Positions 37,753 to 48,513 of a stretch of 64,000 nt of DNA are shown here, piece by piece; the first letter of the stretch is position 1, and each line of letters opens with the position of its first letter. This DNA is from Tautonia plasticadhaerens. Its GTDB lineage: Bacteria > Planctomycetota > Planctomycetia > Isosphaerales > Isosphaeraceae. Location of the stretch: contig NZ_CP036426.1 in assembly GCF_007752535.1 (NCBI RefSeq), positions 6,138,001 to 6,202,000 of the forward strand, written 5' to 3'. The notes under the pieces were generated by a model, which made no database searches, was not told the origin of the DNA, and saw only the letters and a list, made by a program, of their open reading frames with translations. The position numbers were made by a program, and so were the translations under genes.

Positions 37753-40700
37753 ATGGGCAGCTTCAAGGGTGACAGTCGGAAGCCGGGCCGGGATCGTCGA
37801 CGCCCCTCCGGTGGCCACACCGGCAAGGCCCGGGGGCCGGAGCCGCTCGAGGAGCGGACGCTGATGAACGGCGATCCGGTGCTCGCGCAATTCGAGGCGC
37901 GGCCGATCGTCTTCGGCTCCCCGGACCTGGACGTCGACCGGGTCAAGAACGGGCCCCTGGCCAAGGCCGGCCAGCACCTGGCCCATCTGGACATCGCCTT
38001 CCGGGAGGGGAACGACTTCGATCGGGTGCTGGCGGAGGCCAAGCGGGTCTTCATCTTCCGCGGCGAGAAGGTCGGGATCGACCTCTACGGAACCGGCGAC
38101 TTCGCGACCCTGGAGAAGACCCTCCGCTCCTTCGACATGGAGGTCGTCGCCACCGACGCCTCGATCGGGCTCGTCGAGGGCTACATCCCGATCTCCCGGA
38201 TCCGGGACCTGGCCGACTACGGCGCCGTCCGCAGCTTCCAGGCCATCTACCGGCCGATCGTCCGCCAGCAGGGCTCGGCCGCCAACCAGGGCGACCAGAC
38301 GCTCCTCGCCGACCAGGCCCGCACCCAGTTCAACGTCGACGGCAGCGGCGTGACCGTGGGCGTCCTCTCGGACACGGTCAACCAGCTCAACGGCGGCCTG
38401 GCCGACTCGATCGCCAGCGGCGACCTGCCCTCCGGCATCAACGTCCTCCAGGACGGGGCCGCCGGCGGCAGCGACGAGGGCCGGGCGATGCTGGAGCTGA
38501 TCCACGACATCGCCCCAGGCGCGAGCCTCGCCTACCACACCGCCGAGGGGGGCCCCGCGGCCTTCGGCGACGGCATCCGGGCCCTCTCCCGGCAGGCCGG
38601 GGCCGACATCATCGTCGACGACATCGGCTACCTCAACGAGCCGGTCTTCCAGGACGGCCTGGTCGGGCGGGCCGTGGTCGACGTGGTCACCAACGACGGC
38701 CGGTCCTACTTCAGCGCCGCCGGCAACGACGGCGACGCCGGATACGAGTCCAACGTCCGGGTCGCGACCGGGACCGTCGGCCAGGTCGGGGCCGGCAACT
38801 TCCACGACTTCGACCCCGGCGCCGGCGTCCAGACGACCATCGACATCACGGTCGCCGACGCCGGGATCAACCTCGGCCTCTGGTGGGACGACCCCTGGTT
38901 CTCCGGCGCCGCCGACTCGGACCTCGACCTCTTCGTCCTGGATCCGGCCAACGGGAACATCGTCGCCCAGGCGGTGACGAACAACATCGGCAGCGCGACG
39001 CCCCAGGAGATCATCCCGCAGATCAACCCGGGCAACTACCAGGTCGCGATCCGGTACTCGAACGGCCCGGCCCCGGCCCGGGTCCGCTTCCAGGACCTCG
39101 GCGGCGGCGACCTCCAGACCGACAAGTCGTTCGGGAGCGCCGGGACGACGACTTACCCGACCACCTTCGCCCACCCGACCTCCCCGTCGGCCATCGGCGT
39201 GGGCGCCGTCTTCTACGGCGCGGCGCCACCCGTGGTCAATCCCCCGGCCATCCCGAGCGAGGCCTTTACCTCCGCAGGGCCGGTCATCTATTTCTTCGAT
39301 CCCAACGGCAACCGACTCCCCGGCCCTCAGCTCCTGATGAAGCCGGACGTCTCCGGGCCGGACGGGGTCAACACGAGCTTCTTCGGCTCTCCCGACGTCG
39401 AGACGCCTCCCGACGGCTTCCCAAATTTCTACGGGACCTCGGCCGCGGCGCCGAACGTCGCCGCCGTGGCGGCCCTGATGAAGCAGCTCAACCCCGCGTC
39501 GGGCCCCGAGGAGATCCGCGACTCGCTGATCGTCTCGGCGACCCCGCTCAACGGGGCCTCGCCCGGCGAGTACAACGTCCGGGGCGGCTTCGGCCTGGTC
39601 AACGCGGTGGGGGCCCTGACGGCGGTCGACCAGCTCCGTGTCGTCTCCTCGACCCCGGCCGACGTGGCCACGCTCGGCTCGGTCCCGTCGTTCATCGAAC
39701 TGAACCTCTCCAAGCCGGTCGACCCGGCCTCGGTGCAGTCCGGCGACCTGACCTTCCCGGTCCTCCCTCCCGGGGTGTCGGTGATCGTCGGGGCCCCGAC
39801 GCTGGTCGACTCGATGACCGTCCGCTTCCCGGTGCAGATCGAGACGAGTTCCCCCGACGCCGAGGTCAATGGGATCTACGCCTTCGAGGTCGCCGACGCG
39901 GCCTTCACGGGGACCGACGCGAGCCCGCTCGTCGGCCTCCGACGCGCCTTCACCGTCTCCGACGTGGGCGCCCCCCAGGTGACGAACACCATCTTCCTGG
40001 GGAGGATCGTCGTCGTCGAGTTCAGCGAGGCGATGCGCGGCTCGACGATCACCAAGGACCACCTCATGCTCGTCCGCACCGGCGGCACGGGCGAGTTCGG
40101 CCGGTCCGAGAACGTCATCGTCACCAATGACGAGCGCGCGATCCTCTTCTACGACGCGCCGAATAACCGGGCGATCTTCGACCTCCGCAACCTGCCGCAA
40201 TCCTCCCTGCCGTCGGACGTGTATGCGTTGGTCGTCCGGGACCAGGTGCGAGACGCCGCGGGCGTCCAGCTCGACGGCAACTTCAGCGGACAGTTCCCCT
40301 CGGGAGACGGCCAGGCGGGCGGCGACTTCGCCCAGTTCCTCGGCGGGCGGTTCGCGGCGGCCTCCCAGATCGTCGGCTTCGGGCTCGACGCGGCCTCCGA
40401 CACCGGGATCCCCGGGGACCGGAACACCAACCAGGTCCGGCCGACGTTCTCCGGGTTCGCCGTGGCCGAGTTCCCCTCGACCAACGCCGGGCTCCAGGTC
40501 GCGGTCCAGTTCATCCAGGAGCATCCGGCCGGCTTCGACCTGGACCTGGGCACCGGCGACCGCGGCTTCGTGGGCGAGCCGGACCTGCTGCTCACCACCG
40601 ACGAGAACGGCTTCTTCAGCTTCCCGTCGCCGTTCGACCTGGAGGACGGGTTCCACCGGGTCCGGATCGTGATCGTGGGCGAGGCGGAGTTCCCCCCGCT

Positions 40701-43700
40701 CCCCGGCAACGCGACCCGCACCGACCTGTCCTTCCGGGTCGATTCGACCAGCCCGCTGGTCACCGCCAGCTCGATCCCCTCGAACTCCCGGGTCTCGAAC
40801 CTGCGGGACATCACCCTCAACGTCGCCGACCCGGTCTCGCCGGCCGACCAGAATGATACGCTGGCGGTCCCGGTCCAGCTGGACTTCCCGGCCCTCGACC
40901 CCGAGACGGCCACCAACCTCGGCAACTACTCGCTCATCAACCTGGGCCCCGACCGCGTCCTCGGCACCGCGGATGACGTCGACCTGTCCCAGTTCATCGA
41001 GAATGCCACGTTCGTCTCGACGAACCTCCGGGGCCAGCCGACCGACCCCTACACCGGGCGGATCGAGCTGACCTTCGCCGACGGCCTCTCCTCGGGCCGA
41101 TACGCCCTGATCGCGCGGACCCAGGAAGGGGGCTTCTCGGGCATCCGGGACGCCGCCGGCAACCCGCTCGACAACGACCCCGCCCAGCCCGGGAACCAGA
41201 GCTTCGTCAACTACTTCGAGCTCCAGCCCGAAGCGGCGTTCATCACCAATTTCACCGCCTTCAGCCCCTCGGCCTTCAACCCGGGCACCACGGCGACCTC
41301 CGGCCCGAGGTCCTTCTACGAGACCCCCGTCCCCGGCTTCTCGCCCCGGGCGGAGGCGCCCCCCGAGTCGTTCTTCATCGACTTCTCCAACACCCTCGCC
41401 CCGCGCGACTATTCCGACGCGATCCAGCTGATCCGATCGGCCGATTCGGCCGCCGCGCAATCCGACGGCGACTTCGGCGTCGGCTCCGGGGGCGGATTCA
41501 GCCGGGTCGACGGCATCACCGTCGAGCTGACGAATTCCGTGCCCGGCGCGACCCTCGGGCAGCCCGGCTACCTGAACCGGCTGGTCGTCCGGGTCCCCAG
41601 CGGCCAAGTCCTCCCGGCCGACTACTACCGTGTCTTCATCCCGAACAGCGGCGACCAGGAGATTCGGGACGTCTTCGGCAACCTCGCCGACCTGGAATTC
41701 CTCGGGAACGAAACCCCGCAGGGCAGCGACTACGAAGTCTTCATGCCCGACGGGACCTACCGCGAGGGTCTGACCGGAGACGGCGTCGGCGGCGGGGCGT
41801 TCGTCACCGGGTTCGTCGTCGCCCCCGGCCAGCGGCTGGGGGCCGACGGCAGGGTCCGCGGCAACATCATTTACGCCCGGCCCGACTACGAGGACGACCC
41901 GTTCCTCACCATCGACGACCCGGATGGCAGCCGGAATCGCCCCTTCCCCACCCTGCTGCCCGACGCCCAGCCGAACCTCTTCAACGGCGGAGACCTGAAC
42001 TCCCCCGCCAACTTCGGGACCGGCTTCAACCCGGCCTTCGACCGCAACGGCAACGGCGTCTTCGACCGCTCCGCCTTCTTCGAGGCCGACCAGGTCCGAT
42101 CGGACGGCCCGGTCGTCATCGTCGCCCTGCCGGGCACCCGTCGGCCGATCCCGGGTACGACCGAGACCACCCAGGAGACCTTCGTCATCTCCCCGCCGGC
42201 CGGGGCCGACCCGACCCGGGCCGAGAACAACGCCAGCGGCTCGGTCCCCGAGCAGACCACCCTGGCCTTCCAGCCGGGCTCGACGCTGAAGCTGTTCAAC
42301 GCCTCGCTGTTCGTCCAGAACCAGGGCTCGGCCCTGCAGCTCCGGGGCGGCTCCACCGCCGCCGACCAGGTCGTCTTCACCTCGCTGCTCGACGACTCCT
42401 TCGGCGGCGACACCAACAACGACGGCGGCGACACCACCGCCGGCGGCGGCAACTGGGGCGGCATCGTCTTCCGCAACTACGACGACGTCTCCAACGGCCG
42501 CGACCAGCTCCCCGGCTCCTTCCCGGTCGACGGCAAGCTCGGCCTCTCGGGCGCATCGGACGTGATGTCGTTCATCAACAAGGCGATCGTCCGCTTCGGC
42601 GGCGGGGCCGTGCCGCAGACCATCGGCGAGCGGTTCGACTCGATCACCCTGTTCAACAGCCGCCCCGACATCACCAACACCATCATCGCCGACAGCGCCG
42701 CCGCGGGCGGGGCCGGCGGAACCCAGGCGGCCATCTCGGCCGACTTCGACTCGCTCCGGGAGGACGAGATCGCACGCGGGCCGCTGGTCCGCCGGACCGA
42801 GTTCCGCAACAACTCGATCAACGGTCTGCTTATCCGGCCCCAGGTGGGCATCTTCCAGGCCCAGGAGACCGACGCGATCTTCTACGCCCCCAACGCCCCG
42901 GCGGAGGGTGCCAACAAGAACTTCGTGATCGACGACCCGGTCCCCTACGTCCTGGCCTCGCAGTTGGTGCTCGGCCAGCGGCTACTCCAGACGACCGGCG
43001 GCGCCACCGACCAGTCGGTCTCCAACCGCCTGTACGTCCAGCCCGGCATGATGGTCAAGTTCCGGCCCGGGGCGAACATCGCACTGCTGACCGACGACTC
43101 GAGCATCAACATCGGCGACCGGACCTACATCCGCCAGTTCGACGCCGACCCGAATATCTCCCCCGAGGACCCGAACTTCGCCCCCAATGACGTCGGGGAC
43201 GCCAAGCCCCTCTTCACGTCCCTCTTCGACGACGACGCGGAGACCTTCTTCCTCGACCAGACCACCGGGGTCCGGCGCACCATCGTCCCCGCCGGTTCCA
43301 CCGACAACCAGGCCGGGAACGCCGAACCCGCCCAGGGCAACGTGCCCTTCGACCTCCGCTGGGGAAACCTCTCGGTCAATCCCGGAGCCCGGGCGGTCAT
43401 CGATGAGGCCGAATTCCGATACGGTGGCGGGAATATCGCCAGCCCGACCGGAACCCTCGAGTCTCGAAACGTCCTCGACCTGAGCGACGACAGCGCCCAG
43501 ATTTCCACCGACTTCTCCCTCGGGGGCGGCTCGGGGGCGTACGTCTCGGTCACCAACAACGACTTCTTCGACAACTACGACGCCCCGATGGTCGTCGAGC
43601 CGGACCAACTGCTCGCCACCGACCCGCTCCGGCCGCTCCTCTCCGGCAACCCGTTCATCCGCGGCAACCTTCTGCTGCGGAACGACGTCAACGGCCTGTT

Positions 43701-46700
43701 GATCAATACGTCCACGGGCGTACAGGTCACCGGGGCGCCGACCGAGTTCATCCCCCCGGTCGACCCGGGCGTCAACCTCACCGTCGACAGCGTCTGGGAC
43801 GACACGGACATCGTCCACGTGATGCGAGGTTCGATCCTGTTCGCCGGCTACTACGACGGTGGCTTTAACGGCGAACCCGTGCCGAACGTCGAGGAGTTCG
43901 ACTTCGAGGAGCGGCCGTCCGTCACGCTGACGGTCGCCAGCTCCGCGCCCGACAAGTTGCTTGCCAACGGCGATCGGATCGCCAGGCCGGGCGAGTCGGC
44001 CATCGTTAAACTGCTCAACGCTTACGACCCGGCCATCCTCGGCCCTGGTGACGCGGTCGACCCCGACCTCCAGACGCCGGGTTCGGCGAACAACCTGGAC
44101 CTCACGGTCGGGGCCGGCTGGCAACTCGGCTTCGACGACGGCGTGGATCCGCCCGCGAGCGGCCTCATCCCGTCCGGCGTCGGCAGCCAGCTGCGCTTCC
44201 TCGGGATCGGCGGGAACGAGTCGCTCGGCCAGCAGCGTGTGCCGGTGGTCGTCACCTCGCTTCGAGACGCCTCGGTCGGCCCCAACATCCGCGGGATTGA
44301 CCAGTCAAACACCTTCACGAACGATCCGCAGGGCCTGCTCACCGGGGATCAGCTCACCACTCCCGAGGCCGGCGACGGCGGCGTGATCGCCTTCGGCGGC
44401 ACCATCCTGAACGACTACAACCTCTTCGACCCGAGGAACGGAAGCCTGATCGACAACACCGATCTCCGCTTCCTCACCCGGATCGACATGCAGGGCGGCG
44501 ACATCATCGACTTCGTCGACTTCGACGCCAGCGACTCCATCACCCAACTCGAGGACGACGCCCGTTCCCAGAAGTTGGGGCTGACGCCGGCGACGCAGTT
44601 CAACTCGGTCAAGTCGATGACCATCTCGAACTCCAACCTCTCGACCTTCCTGGACGCCGGGGTCTTCGTCTATCCGGGCTACAACGCGCTCGGACGCCTC
44701 ATCGACCCCGCGACCGGGACGGCGACGGTGTTGGGCGAGCGGACTGGGGTCCGGGGGCAGGCCGTCAACCTCTTCATGGTCAACAACACGATCGCCAACA
44801 TGCCCGTCGCCGTCCGGGTCAACGCCGAGACGACCCAGGGCCCAAGCGGCGACGGCGACACCGGCCAGAGCCCCTACACCGTCACCCTGCTGCACAACAC
44901 TTTCTTCAACAACGGCGTCGGCCTGAGGACCGACTCGCCCACCTTCGACGGCCAGAACAGCAACTCTCAAGTCTACTACATCGGGATGAACAACATCTTC
45001 GATGGCGGGACGATCGGCGCCGACCCTGCCGCCGCGGCGGTCCGGGCCGTGGGGCAGAACTGGCGAAGCGAGCTGACGTTCAACGTCTTCAACAACTACA
45101 CCACGCTCTACGACGACCAGACCAACACGGTCAACCTCGGAAACAAGAACGTCATCCAGGGCAACCCGAACTTCTTCGACGCGGCCAACGGGAACTTCTT
45201 CCCGCAGTCCGGGTCCGTGGCCATCGACGCCGCGCTCAGCGAGCTGGGCCCGGTCTTGATGGGTGACGCCCTCTTCCCGATCTCCAACCAGTTGCTCAAC
45301 CCGAACGGGGGCATCCGCAACACCATCGGACGCAACAACGCCTTCGGCGGCAACGGGTTCACCGACGATCCGAGGGAGATTATCACCCTGCCCGGCACCC
45401 CCGGCCGGCCCTTCGTCGACCAGTTCCTGGCCGTCGACCCCCGGACTCCGGGGGCGATCCAGGGGCCGTCGACCAACCTCGCCACCCCATTCTTCCTGCC
45501 GGTTACCGGCGAGCGGGGGCAGGCCGGCTTCCAGCGGATCGACGACCCGACCACCGCGAACCTCGGCTTCGGCAGCCGGCCATTCTTCGACATCGGGGCC
45601 CGGGAGTTCCGGATCTTCGACCCGCCGCAGATCACCACCGAAGGGGCCCCCGACGTCGACGGCGACGGGGTCGGCGATGCCGTCTTCGCCACGGTCGCCG
45701 ACCCGACGACCGGCGAGCCGGTCCAGATCAATCTCTACACCCCCGGAGCCGTCCAGGGCAGCAACCGGGTCCCCTTGGAGATCACCTTCCAGTTCGACGA
45801 GCAGATCGACGCCCAGACGATCAACAGCGCGACGGTCCTGCTGCAGGCCTCCGGCGGCGACGGCGTCTTCGACAACGCCAACAGCCCTGCCGACCGGTCC
45901 ATCCCGCTCTCCGGCCGGCTCGCCTTCGACAACCAGACCCGGCGGCTCACCATCCGGCTGGCCTCGGGCAACCTGCTGCTCTCCAATGACCTGTACCGGA
46001 TCGTCCTGGTCGGCCAGGGCGGCAACGTCATCCGAGACCCGCAGGGCAACGCCCTCGACGGCGAGAACCTCGACGCGGCCGGTCTGCCCGCCCCGTTGCC
46101 CTCGGGCGACGGCTTCCCCGGCGGCAACTTCGTCCTGCCGTTCACGATCGACACCCGGGCGCCGGAGATCGAGCCGGGCAGCCTCCGGCTGGCCCAGCCC
46201 TCCGACCCGACCCTGTCGATCACCAACGAGAACCCCCCGACCTTCACGGGGACGGTCAACGACGTCTTCCCGCCGCCGATGCCCCTGCTCGGCCAGCGGG
46301 TGGTGCTCGACCTCGACATCGACGGCGACGGCACCTTCGAGATGATCGGCGTCGGCACCGCCACCACCGACGCCAGCGGGAACTTCACGATCACCCCGTC
46401 CGGGGCGATCGACGCCGACACCCCCTTCAACGTGGGCGCCGACGGCCAGCTCGGGACCGCCGACGACAGCGGCTTCAGCCGGGCCCGGGTCCGGGTGACC
46501 GACGTCAGCGGCAACCCCTCCGACCCCGACGACCCGAACGCCACGGTCGACTTCATCCTCGACACCCGGGGACCGAGGATCATCGACGCCACCCCGGCGC
46601 CGGGCTCCCTGGTCGATGCCGGGCGGTTCCGGGTCTCGTTCACCACGGACGAGAACCTCTCGCTGGCCAGCCTCATGGCCGGCGGGGCGATCACCGTCGC

Positions 46701-48393
46701 CGGGGCCGGGCTCGACGGGGCCTTCGGGACGATGGACGACGTGGCGGCGGGGATCGACATGTCCTCGCTGAATGTCGAGTTCCTGGCCACCTCCCCGAGC
46801 GGGCCGAGCCGGGTCAGCTTCGACGTGACCGGGGCCGTCACCAGCGACGTCTACCGGGTCACCATCACCGACACGGTCACCGACCGGGCCGGGAACATGC
46901 TCGACGGCGAGTCCACCGGCGGCTTCCCCACCGGGAACGGCACCCCCGGCGGCTCATTCAGCCTCGACCTGGTCGTCTTCTCACCCGGCTCCGAGCAGGT
47001 CATCTTCGTCAGCAGGGGCCCGAGCTTCGGCACGCCGGACGGCTCCCGGGCGAATCCCTACCCGACGATCGCCGAGGGCCTCGCCGTGGCCGGGGTGGGC
47101 GACACCGTGGCGGTCCTGCCCGGGACTTATAACGAGGCCGTCACCCTGAAGTCGCTGGTCCGGCTGGTCTCGGCCGACCCGTCCAGCACCGACGCCCAGG
47201 TCGTCCCCGGGAATGCCCGGCAGACGATCATCCGGGCCCCGCTGGTCGACGACGCAGCGGAAGTCACCGTCACCGGCACCGGCCTGCTCGGGCTGGGTGG
47301 AGACCTCGACACGGAGTTCCGCGGCTTCGCCGTGGTCGCCCCGCTGTCGAACCTGACCTCCGGCACGATCCAGCAGGATTCGACCGGCATCCGGCTGGTC
47401 AACTCCGGTGGCCTGTTCCACCAGAACCTGGTCATCAACGCCGGCGAGGGCATCTCCGTCGTCCCCAACGGCGGCACCGCCTCGAACGCCCGGATCGAGA
47501 GCAATCTCATCTCCGGCAACCGCACCGGCATGGTGATCACCGACTCGGGTAACAGCAACGGCATCAGCCAGCTGGTCCGGGTCGCCAACAACACCTTCGC
47601 CCTCAACGACGGCGGCCTGGTCGTCTACGACGAGACGGTCAACTCGGGCAGCCTCGCCGTCGCCGACGTCGTCAACAACATCTTCTGGCAGAACACCAAC
47701 CGCCAGGCCGGCAGCCCGGACACCCCGCTCTCGGTCTTCCCGCCGGTCGCGGTGGTCCGCAGCAACATGTTCTCCAACAACCCCAACAACCCGCTGCTCG
47801 GCTTCGACGCCGGGGCCCTCGGCTCCGTCCCGAACGCCGCCGCGGCCTTCAACTTCATCGGCGACCCGGCCTTCGTCTCGCCCCGGGACGCCCGGCCCCA
47901 GTTCGACGGCCCGACGCTGTTCCTGCTCGACGCCGACTTCGACCTGACGGCCAACTCCCTGGCCATTGACGCGGCCGACCCGGCCGCCGCCCCAGCGGCC
48001 GACCTGCTCAACCGGGGCCGGATCGACATCCCGAACCGGGGCTTCCCCGGCACCGGGCCCGCCGACGTCGGCGCCTACGAGTTCCAGGCCTCCGGGACCG
48101 GGACCCCCGGCGGCGGGGTCTTCATCCCCGGCACCGGCCGGACGGCCTCGACGACCTCCGTCGACACCGCCTTCGACTCCCTGGGCGGCTCCAACTCCAC
48201 CTTCCAGGCCGGGGCCGGCGTCGGCCAGGCGAGCCAGGTCTCCGGGAACCGGTCGAACGCCGGCCAGGCCCGACGCGACCGGGCCGCCCTCCGCAACCTC
48301 CTCTCGGGCCGGGAGTCCCGGGCCGACGAAATCGCCCCCCAGGGTCGTCGCCCCTGGCAGGATTTCCTCCTCAACCGGCCCCGCCAAGGCTGA
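37753..48393 (+). CDS. Giant surface protein: LEPR-XLL motif, subtilase-like domain, Ig-like and beta-helix repeats
   Basis: The ATG at 37753, with AGGAG 7 bases upstream, opens a 3546-residue protein. Residues 29-38 (PEPLEERTLM) form the planctomycete LEPR-XLL N-terminal motif after a basic tail. Residues about 195-640 are a subtilase-like domain: Asp207 (VGVLSDT), Asn325 (SAAGND) and Ser563 (GTSAAAPNVAAVAAL), but the His motif is replaced by DEGRAMLELIH with Glu242; a pre-peptidase-like beta domain interrupts it. Then come SbsA/Big_5-like Ig domains (about 645-1350), parallel beta-helix sequence (about 1370-2600), further Ig-like domains and a last DUF1565-type beta-helix (about 3080-3400). 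The C-terminus is basic, with no PEP-CTERM. It is probably a cell-surface adhesin or matrix protein. Confidence 0.92.
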   Translation: MGSFKGDSRKPGRDRRRPSGGHTGKARGPEPLEERTLMNGDPVLAQFEARPIVFGSPDLDVDRVKNGPLAKAGQHLAHLDIAFREGNDFDRVLAEAKRVFIFRGEKVGIDLYGTGDFATLEKTLRSFDMEVVATDASIGLVEGYIPISRIRDLADYGAVRSFQAIYRPIVRQQGSAANQGDQTLLADQARTQFNVDGSGVTVGVLSDTVNQLNGGLADSIASGDLPSGINVLQDGAAGGSDEGRAMLELIHDIAPGASLAYHTAEGGPAAFGDGIRALSRQAGADIIVDDIGYLNEPVFQDGLVGRAVVDVVTNDGRSYFSAAGNDGDAGYESNVRVATGTVGQVGAGNFHDFDPGAGVQTTIDITVADAGINLGLWWDDPWFSGAADSDLDLFVLDPANGNIVAQAVTNNIGSATPQEIIPQINPGNYQVAIRYSNGPAPARVRFQDLGGGDLQTDKSFGSAGTTTYPTTFAHPTSPSAIGVGAVFYGAAPPVVNPPAIPSEAFTSAGPVIYFFDPNGNRLPGPQLLMKPDVSGPDGVNTSFFGSPDVETPPDGFPNFYGTSAAAPNVAAVAALMKQLNPASGPEEIRDSLIVSATPLNGASPGEYNVRGGFGLVNAVGALTAVDQLRVVSSTPADVATLGSVPSFIELNLSKPVDPASVQSGDLTFPVLPPGVSVIVGAPTLVDSMTVRFPVQIETSSPDAEVNGIYAFEVADAAFTGTDASPLVGLRRAFTVSDVGAPQVTNTIFLGRIVVVEFSEAMRGSTITKDHLMLVRTGGTGEFGRSENVIVTNDERAILFYDAPNNRAIFDLRNLPQSSLPSDVYALVVRDQVRDAAGVQLDGNFSGQFPSGDGQAGGDFAQFLGGRFAAASQIVGFGLDAASDTGIPGDRNTNQVRPTFSGFAVAEFPSTNAGLQVAVQFIQEHPAGFDLDLGTGDRGFVGEPDLLLTTDENGFFSFPSPFDLEDGFHRVRIVIVGEAEFPPLPGNATRTDLSFRVDSTSPLVTASSIPSNSRVSNLRDITLNVADPVSPADQNDTLAVPVQLDFPALDPETATNLGNYSLINLGPDRVLGTADDVDLSQFIENATFVSTNLRGQPTDPYTGRIELTFADGLSSGRYALIARTQEGGFSGIRDAAGNPLDNDPAQPGNQSFVNYFELQPEAAFITNFTAFSPSAFNPGTTATSGPRSFYETPVPGFSPRAEAPPESFFIDFSNTLAPRDYSDAIQLIRSADSAAAQSDGDFGVGSGGGFSRVDGITVELTNSVPGATLGQPGYLNRLVVRVPSGQVLPADYYRVFIPNSGDQEIRDVFGNLADLEFLGNETPQGSDYEVFMPDGTYREGLTGDGVGGGAFVTGFVVAPGQRLGADGRVRGNIIYARPDYEDDPFLTIDDPDGSRNRPFPTLLPDAQPNLFNGGDLNSPANFGTGFNPAFDRNGNGVFDRSAFFEADQVRSDGPVVIVALPGTRRPIPGTTETTQETFVISPPAGADPTRAENNASGSVPEQTTLAFQPGSTLKLFNASLFVQNQGSALQLRGGSTAADQVVFTSLLDDSFGGDTNNDGGDTTAGGGNWGGIVFRNYDDVSNGRDQLPGSFPVDGKLGLSGASDVMSFINKAIVRFGGGAVPQTIGERFDSITLFNSRPDITNTIIADSAAAGGAGGTQAAISADFDSLREDEIARGPLVRRTEFRNNSINGLLIRPQVGIFQAQETDAIFYAPNAPAEGANKNFVIDDPVPYVLASQLVLGQRLLQTTGGATDQSVSNRLYVQPGMMVKFRPGANIALLTDDSSINIGDRTYIRQFDADPNISPEDPNFAPNDVGDAKPLFTSLFDDDAETFFLDQTTGVRRTIVPAGSTDNQAGNAEPAQGNVPFDLRWGNLSVNPGARAVIDEAEFRYGGGNIASPTGTLESRNVLDLSDDSAQISTDFSLGGGSGAYVSVTNNDFFDNYDAPMVVEPDQLLATDPLRPLLSGNPFIRGNLLLRNDVNGLLINTSTGVQVTGAPTEFIPPVDPGVNLTVDSVWDDTDIVHVMRGSILFAGYYDGGFNGEPVPNVEEFDFEERPSVTLTVASSAPDKLLANGDRIARPGESAIVKLLNAYDPAILGPGDAVDPDLQTPGSANNLDLTVGAGWQLGFDDGVDPPASGLIPSGVGSQLRFLGIGGNESLGQQRVPVVVTSLRDASVGPNIRGIDQSNTFTNDPQGLLTGDQLTTPEAGDGGVIAFGGTILNDYNLFDPRNGSLIDNTDLRFLTRIDMQGGDIIDFVDFDASDSITQLEDDARSQKLGLTPATQFNSVKSMTISNSNLSTFLDAGVFVYPGYNALGRLIDPATGTATVLGERTGVRGQAVNLFMVNNTIANMPVAVRVNAETTQGPSGDGDTGQSPYTVTLLHNTFFNNGVGLRTDSPTFDGQNSNSQVYYIGMNNIFDGGTIGADPAAAAVRAVGQNWRSELTFNVFNNYTTLYDDQTNTVNLGNKNVIQGNPNFFDAANGNFFPQSGSVAIDAALSELGPVLMGDALFPISNQLLNPNGGIRNTIGRNNAFGGNGFTDDPREIITLPGTPGRPFVDQFLAVDPRTPGAIQGPSTNLATPFFLPVTGERGQAGFQRIDDPTTANLGFGSRPFFDIGAREFRIFDPPQITTEGAPDVDGDGVGDAVFATVADPTTGEPVQINLYTPGAVQGSNRVPLEITFQFDEQIDAQTINSATVLLQASGGDGVFDNANSPADRSIPLSGRLAFDNQTRRLTIRLASGNLLLSNDLYRIVLVGQGGNVIRDPQGNALDGENLDAAGLPAPLPSGDGFPGGNFVLPFTIDTRAPEIEPGSLRLAQPSDPTLSITNENPPTFTGTVNDVFPPPMPLLGQRVVLDLDIDGDGTFEMIGVGTATTDASGNFTITPSGAIDADTPFNVGADGQLGTADDSGFSRARVRVTDVSGNPSDPDDPNATVDFILDTRGPRIIDATPAPGSLVDAGRFRVSFTTDENLSLASLMAGGAITVAGAGLDGAFGTMDDVAAGIDMSSLNVEFLATSPSGPSRVSFDVTGAVTSDVYRVTITDTVTDRAGNMLDGESTGGFPTGNGTPGGSFSLDLVVFSPGSEQVIFVSRGPSFGTPDGSRANPYPTIAEGLAVAGVGDTVAVLPGTYNEAVTLKSLVRLVSADPSSTDAQVVPGNARQTIIRAPLVDDAAEVTVTGTGLLGLGGDLDTEFRGFAVVAPLSNLTSGTIQQDSTGIRLVNSGGLFHQNLVINAGEGISVVPNGGTASNARIESNLISGNRTGMVITDSGNSNGISQLVRVANNTFALNDGGLVVYDETVNSGSLAVADVVNNIFWQNTNRQAGSPDTPLSVFPPVAVVRSNMFSNNPNNPLLGFDAGALGSVPNAAAAFNFIGDPAFVSPRDARPQFDGPTLFLLDADFDLTANSLAIDAADPAAAPAADLLNRGRIDIPNRGFPGTGPADVGAYEFQASGTGTPGGGVFIPGTGRTASTTSVDTAFDSLGGSNSTFQAGAGVGQASQVSGNRSNAGQARRDRAALRNLLSGRESRADEIAPQGRRPWQDFLLNRPRQG

Positions 48394-48425
48394 GCCCCGG
48401 CCGCCGGACCCCTTGACGCCCCCCG

Positions 48426-48454
48426 GGCGGGCGGCCCTCCCTGGGCCGCCCGCC
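48426..48454 (+). terminator. 12-bp hairpin after the giant gene
   Basis: GGCGGGCGGCCC (48426-48437) pairs perfectly with GGGCCGCCCGCC (48443-48454) around a 5-base loop TCCCT, 33 bases after the stop. It is GC-only and lacks a T-tract. Confidence 0.55.
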
Positions 48455-48474
48455 TCGATCCCGACCGAAACGCG

Positions 48475-48513
48475 ACGGGGTGGCCCGGGTCGAGTCGACC
48501 CGGGCCACCCCGT
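48475..48513. terminator. 39-bp near-perfect palindrome between convergent genes
   Basis: The 19 bases at 48475-48493 (starting ACGGGGTGG) are the exact reverse complement of 48495-48513, with one central G at 48494. The right arm is followed by TTCG. It lies between the giant gene and the convergent ferredoxin gene and can form a very stable hairpin in either transcript. Confidence 0.6.

Noticed and set aside
37618-41607. A 1329-residue open frame on the minus strand opposite the giant surface protein gene.
   Set aside because: It mirrors codon positions of the plus-strand gene, its translation is Gly/Val/Arg/Asp-rich without any family motif, and long antisense frames are expected at this GC content.
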